From: Phoronis ovalis
Lineage: Eukaryota; Phoronida; Phoronidae
Reading direction: 5' to 3'
Assembly: GCA_028565635.1 (NCBI GenBank)
Contig: JAOXYB010067689.1
Location: forward strand, 1-10,114
DNA: 10,114 nucleotides
Of this stretch, positions 8,581 through 10,114 are shown one piece after another. The notes below the pieces were generated by a model, which was not told the origin of the DNA, made no database searches, and saw only the letters and a list, made by a program, of their open reading frames with translations. The translations under genes were made by a program, and so were the position numbers. The stretch's first letter is position 1. Each line of letters opens with the position of its first letter.

Positions 8581-8645
8581 AGGGGGCACTGCCATCCAAA
8601 GTGGTTATACATACGTGCCGCCCTATGGGGCATGGTTTTTCAGAT
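8581..8645 (+). repeat. Degenerate dispersed repeat fragment with a G-rich head
   Basis: AGGGGGCACTGCC, then GTGGTTATACATACGTGCCG, then CCCTATGGGGCATGGTTTTT. This GC-rich block stands out sharply from its surroundings. From memory it resembles a family common in marine invertebrate genomes with the form GGGGGGTACTCCC ... TATGTGCCGCCC ... GGGTATGGTTTTT. The copy at the right end of this window has the related head CCCGGGGGGTACTC. The minus-strand open frame 8579-8776 is a by-product. Confidence 0.55.
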
Positions 8646-8855
8646 TCCCTGCTTACAGCCCTGGACGCTCGCAGTATAGCGCAAAACAAAGCTGTGAGTA
8701 CGATTAAGACATATGTAGGGTCGGTTGGGTGATTCGTTTGTCCGTGTAAGAGGAGATAGCTGCACATCGCCAACAATTCAGCGTATTAATATATAACTAG
8801 ATAAAACTGGAATCATCACTTTAGGCTTCATACTCACCACATGAGTCACATTTGT
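8646..8855. other. Unassigned stretch
   Basis: The first hundred bases are more GC-rich than average (CCCTGGACGCTCGC) and may be the body of the adjoining repeat. No gene seen. Confidence 0.4.
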
Positions 8856-8912
8856 TTTAAATTTCAAACAGATATCGCATTTCCTTCTTGAGATATCAAG
8901 GAAACAATGAAT
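8856..8912 (+). repeat. Direct repeat, copy 1
   Basis: Begins TTTAAATTTCAAA, contains CTTCTTGAGATATC and ends AACAATGAAT. Pairs with 8988-9042, aligned with a two-base gap. Confidence 0.8.
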
Positions 8913-8987
8913 AACACGACGCAGCTGCCAGTTCCGAATAATCAGAAAATTAATAAGCTTCATTGTCACTGTGTTAGTAATAAACAA

Positions 8988-9042
8988 TTTAAATTTCAAA
9001 TGGATATTACACTCTTCTTGAGATATCCTGGTAACAGTGAAT
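8988..9042 (+). repeat. Direct repeat, copy 2
   Basis: Begins TTTAAATTTCAAA, contains CTCTTCTTGAGATATC and ends AACAGTGAAT. Starts 132 bases after copy 1; by eye it differs at roughly a fifth of positions, so the duplication is old. Confidence 0.8.
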
Positions 9043-9636
9043 TCGAAGAACCTGACATGGACGCAAGTTGGCTATATTGGTTTCGAATGACCCCAAAATC
9101 TATAGTCTTTAATGTCACTATGGGAGTAATATATGATTATTGTCACAGAAAAGGGCAGTTTATTAGTTTGCTCATATTCACTATTTTTGCAATTAGTAAT
9201 AAGGAGGTAAGATGTAACAGAATTTTAAAAGCAATCTTAGTGCTCTACCATCATTATTATTATTTCAATTCGTTATTGACTAAATTTGATTATTACATGC
9301 ATATCACAATGTTATCAATCTAAATACTAACAAATCAGGCACAGAAAATAAGATCATCGCAACATGTACTTTATTTCCAGTCCTTTCATTGTTATAAGAT
9401 TCTGGCATACTTATCTATGCACCAGAGTTAAATTTCAGTGGTGCTACAGATGTCAGAATAGCAGTTAATGCACCTGGTTTCCATAAGAATTTAATTTCAT
9501 AGCACAAGCTGTGACAGCAATCATATAAAATGAATAAATTTCAGATAAACTTTTGTGGATAGTATACTGATTAACAGATGAATTGAGCTTAAAAGTTCAA
9601 TTACATAAGCTAGCTTATAATGTGCTGTCATACAGA
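9043..9636. other. AT-rich stretch, no supported gene
   Basis: A 138-codon plus-strand frame (8907-9323) covers part of this and runs through the second direct repeat. Its translation is rich in Tyr, Ile and Asn with no domain I recognise, so it is not called. A near-palindrome AATTGAGCTT/AAGTTCAATT lies close to 9580-9603. Confidence 0.5.
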
Positions 9637-9776
9637 CCAGGCGCGGATACATGGGGATTTCCACCGTTTTCTGGAACACAGTCACAAAATTTCTGGGGGA
9701 AAAAAATCCTAGAAAACCCTATAAAAATCATGTTAAAAATTGTTTCGAAAACGGTCACGATTTCCTGACCGTTTTC
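9637..9776. repeat. Degenerate repeat fragment with GGCGCGGAT core and terminal hairpin
   Basis: CCAGGCGCGGAT at 9637-9648 followed by ATGGGGATTTCCACCG resembles, from memory, the CAGGCGCGGATCCAGGGG start of short interspersed elements common in invertebrate genomes. The copy is decayed. The far boundary is placed at the perfect hairpin at 9747-9776, which may or may not belong to it. Confidence 0.4.
9747..9776. repeat. Perfect inverted repeat, 11-base arms
   Basis: GAAAACGGTCA (9747-9757), an eight-base loop, then TGACCGTTTTC (9766-9776). There are no mismatches; pairing stops at a C-C pair just outside. Confidence 0.9.
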
Positions 9777-9866
9777 CTAGGCTAGAAGCTGTTCCTTTGT
9801 TCCTCTATGCTGTAATCGTATGAGCTTGGATTCACTTATTTGAATGTATAAGCACCGGCTAAAATG

Positions 9867-10114
9867 CCCGGGGGGTACTCAAGGTTTTTTGACTACGGGG
9901 ATGTGGCGCGGAACCCAATCCAAAATTTTAGCTTGTGGTAGCAAACCCAATCCAAATTTTTGAAATTTTAGGGTAGTAATCCAAATTTTGTGAAATATAA
10001 GGGTAGCAATCCAAAATTTTAAAATATTTGAGTATAACAATCCATTTTTACGCAAACTGACTGATACAAACCAAATTCCAAAATTTATTTATGGAATTAT
10101 GGATACAAACCTAA
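9867..10114 (+). repeat. Dispersed repeat with CCCGGGGGGTACTC head and about 30-base internal periodicity; runs off the window
   Basis: The head CCCGGGGGGTACTC (9867-9880) is followed by GACTACGGGGATGTGGCGCG and GAACCC (to 9916). Then AATCC recurs at 9917, 9949, 9978, 10008 and 10039, with looser CAAACC versions near 10067 and 10107, giving a spacing of about 29-32 bases. Phrases such as GGGTAGCAATCCAAAATTTT recur. Repeats with a GGGGGTACTC head are, from memory, abundant in cnidarian and hemichordate genomes. The end is outside the window. Confidence 0.7.

Noticed and set aside
8579-8776. 65-codon minus-strand open frame
   Set aside because: Lies across the GC-rich repeat block; repeats of this kind often leave open frames by chance.
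8907-9323. 138-codon plus-strand open frame
   Set aside because: No recognisable domain or signal peptide; rich in Tyr, Ile and Asn as expected from AT-rich sequence; it overlaps a direct repeat. RNA-seq would decide.

Overview
This is AT-rich animal nuclear DNA, about two-thirds A+T by eye. It has spliced genes with GT..AG introns, no bacterial-style operons and no recognisable rRNA, tRNA or CRISPR. Two genes can be supported.

The left half (179-4783, minus strand) carries eight consecutive exons of NUP160, a scaffold subunit of the Nup107-160 (Y) complex of the nuclear pore. I identified it by recalled similarity to vertebrate NUP160. Every splice junction keeps the reading frame: exons at 4650-4783, 3776-3849, 2820-3053, 2270-2355, 1698-1830, 1313-1408, 865-959 and 179-381, in order of transcription. 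They cover roughly the middle third of the protein. The beta-propeller end lies upstream (to the right) and the C-terminus lies beyond base 1. One exon (2820-3053) is one base out of frame internally. That is either an assembly or allele error or a real lesion.

The centre (5898-6857, plus strand) holds an intact single-exon gene for a 319-residue rhodopsin-class G protein-coupled receptor. It has all seven helices but unusual switch motifs: NRI in place of DRY and CVLP in place of CWxP. A pyrimidine-rich splice acceptor and a TATA-like box lie just upstream, and poly(A) signals lie downstream. No earlier NUP160 exon was found to the right of 4783, so the receptor is probably nested on the opposite strand in a large NUP160 intron, or else separates NUP160 from its missing 5' exons.

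The right third (about 6860-10114) has no supported gene. It holds degenerate repeats: two plus-strand sequences resembling a dispersed family with a G-rich GGTACTC-type head (8581-8645 and 9867-10114), a possible third copy on the minus strand inside a NUP160 intron (about 4020-4300), a fragment with a GGCGCGGAT core (about 9637-9776) ending in a perfect hairpin, and a duplicated 55-base unit.

The G-rich repeat, the intronless receptor and the intron sizes suggest a marine invertebrate. From memory of similar repeats I would consider a cnidarian or a hemichordate, but the window does not settle this. The two genes have no evident functional link. I see no defence, biosynthetic or other novel system here.
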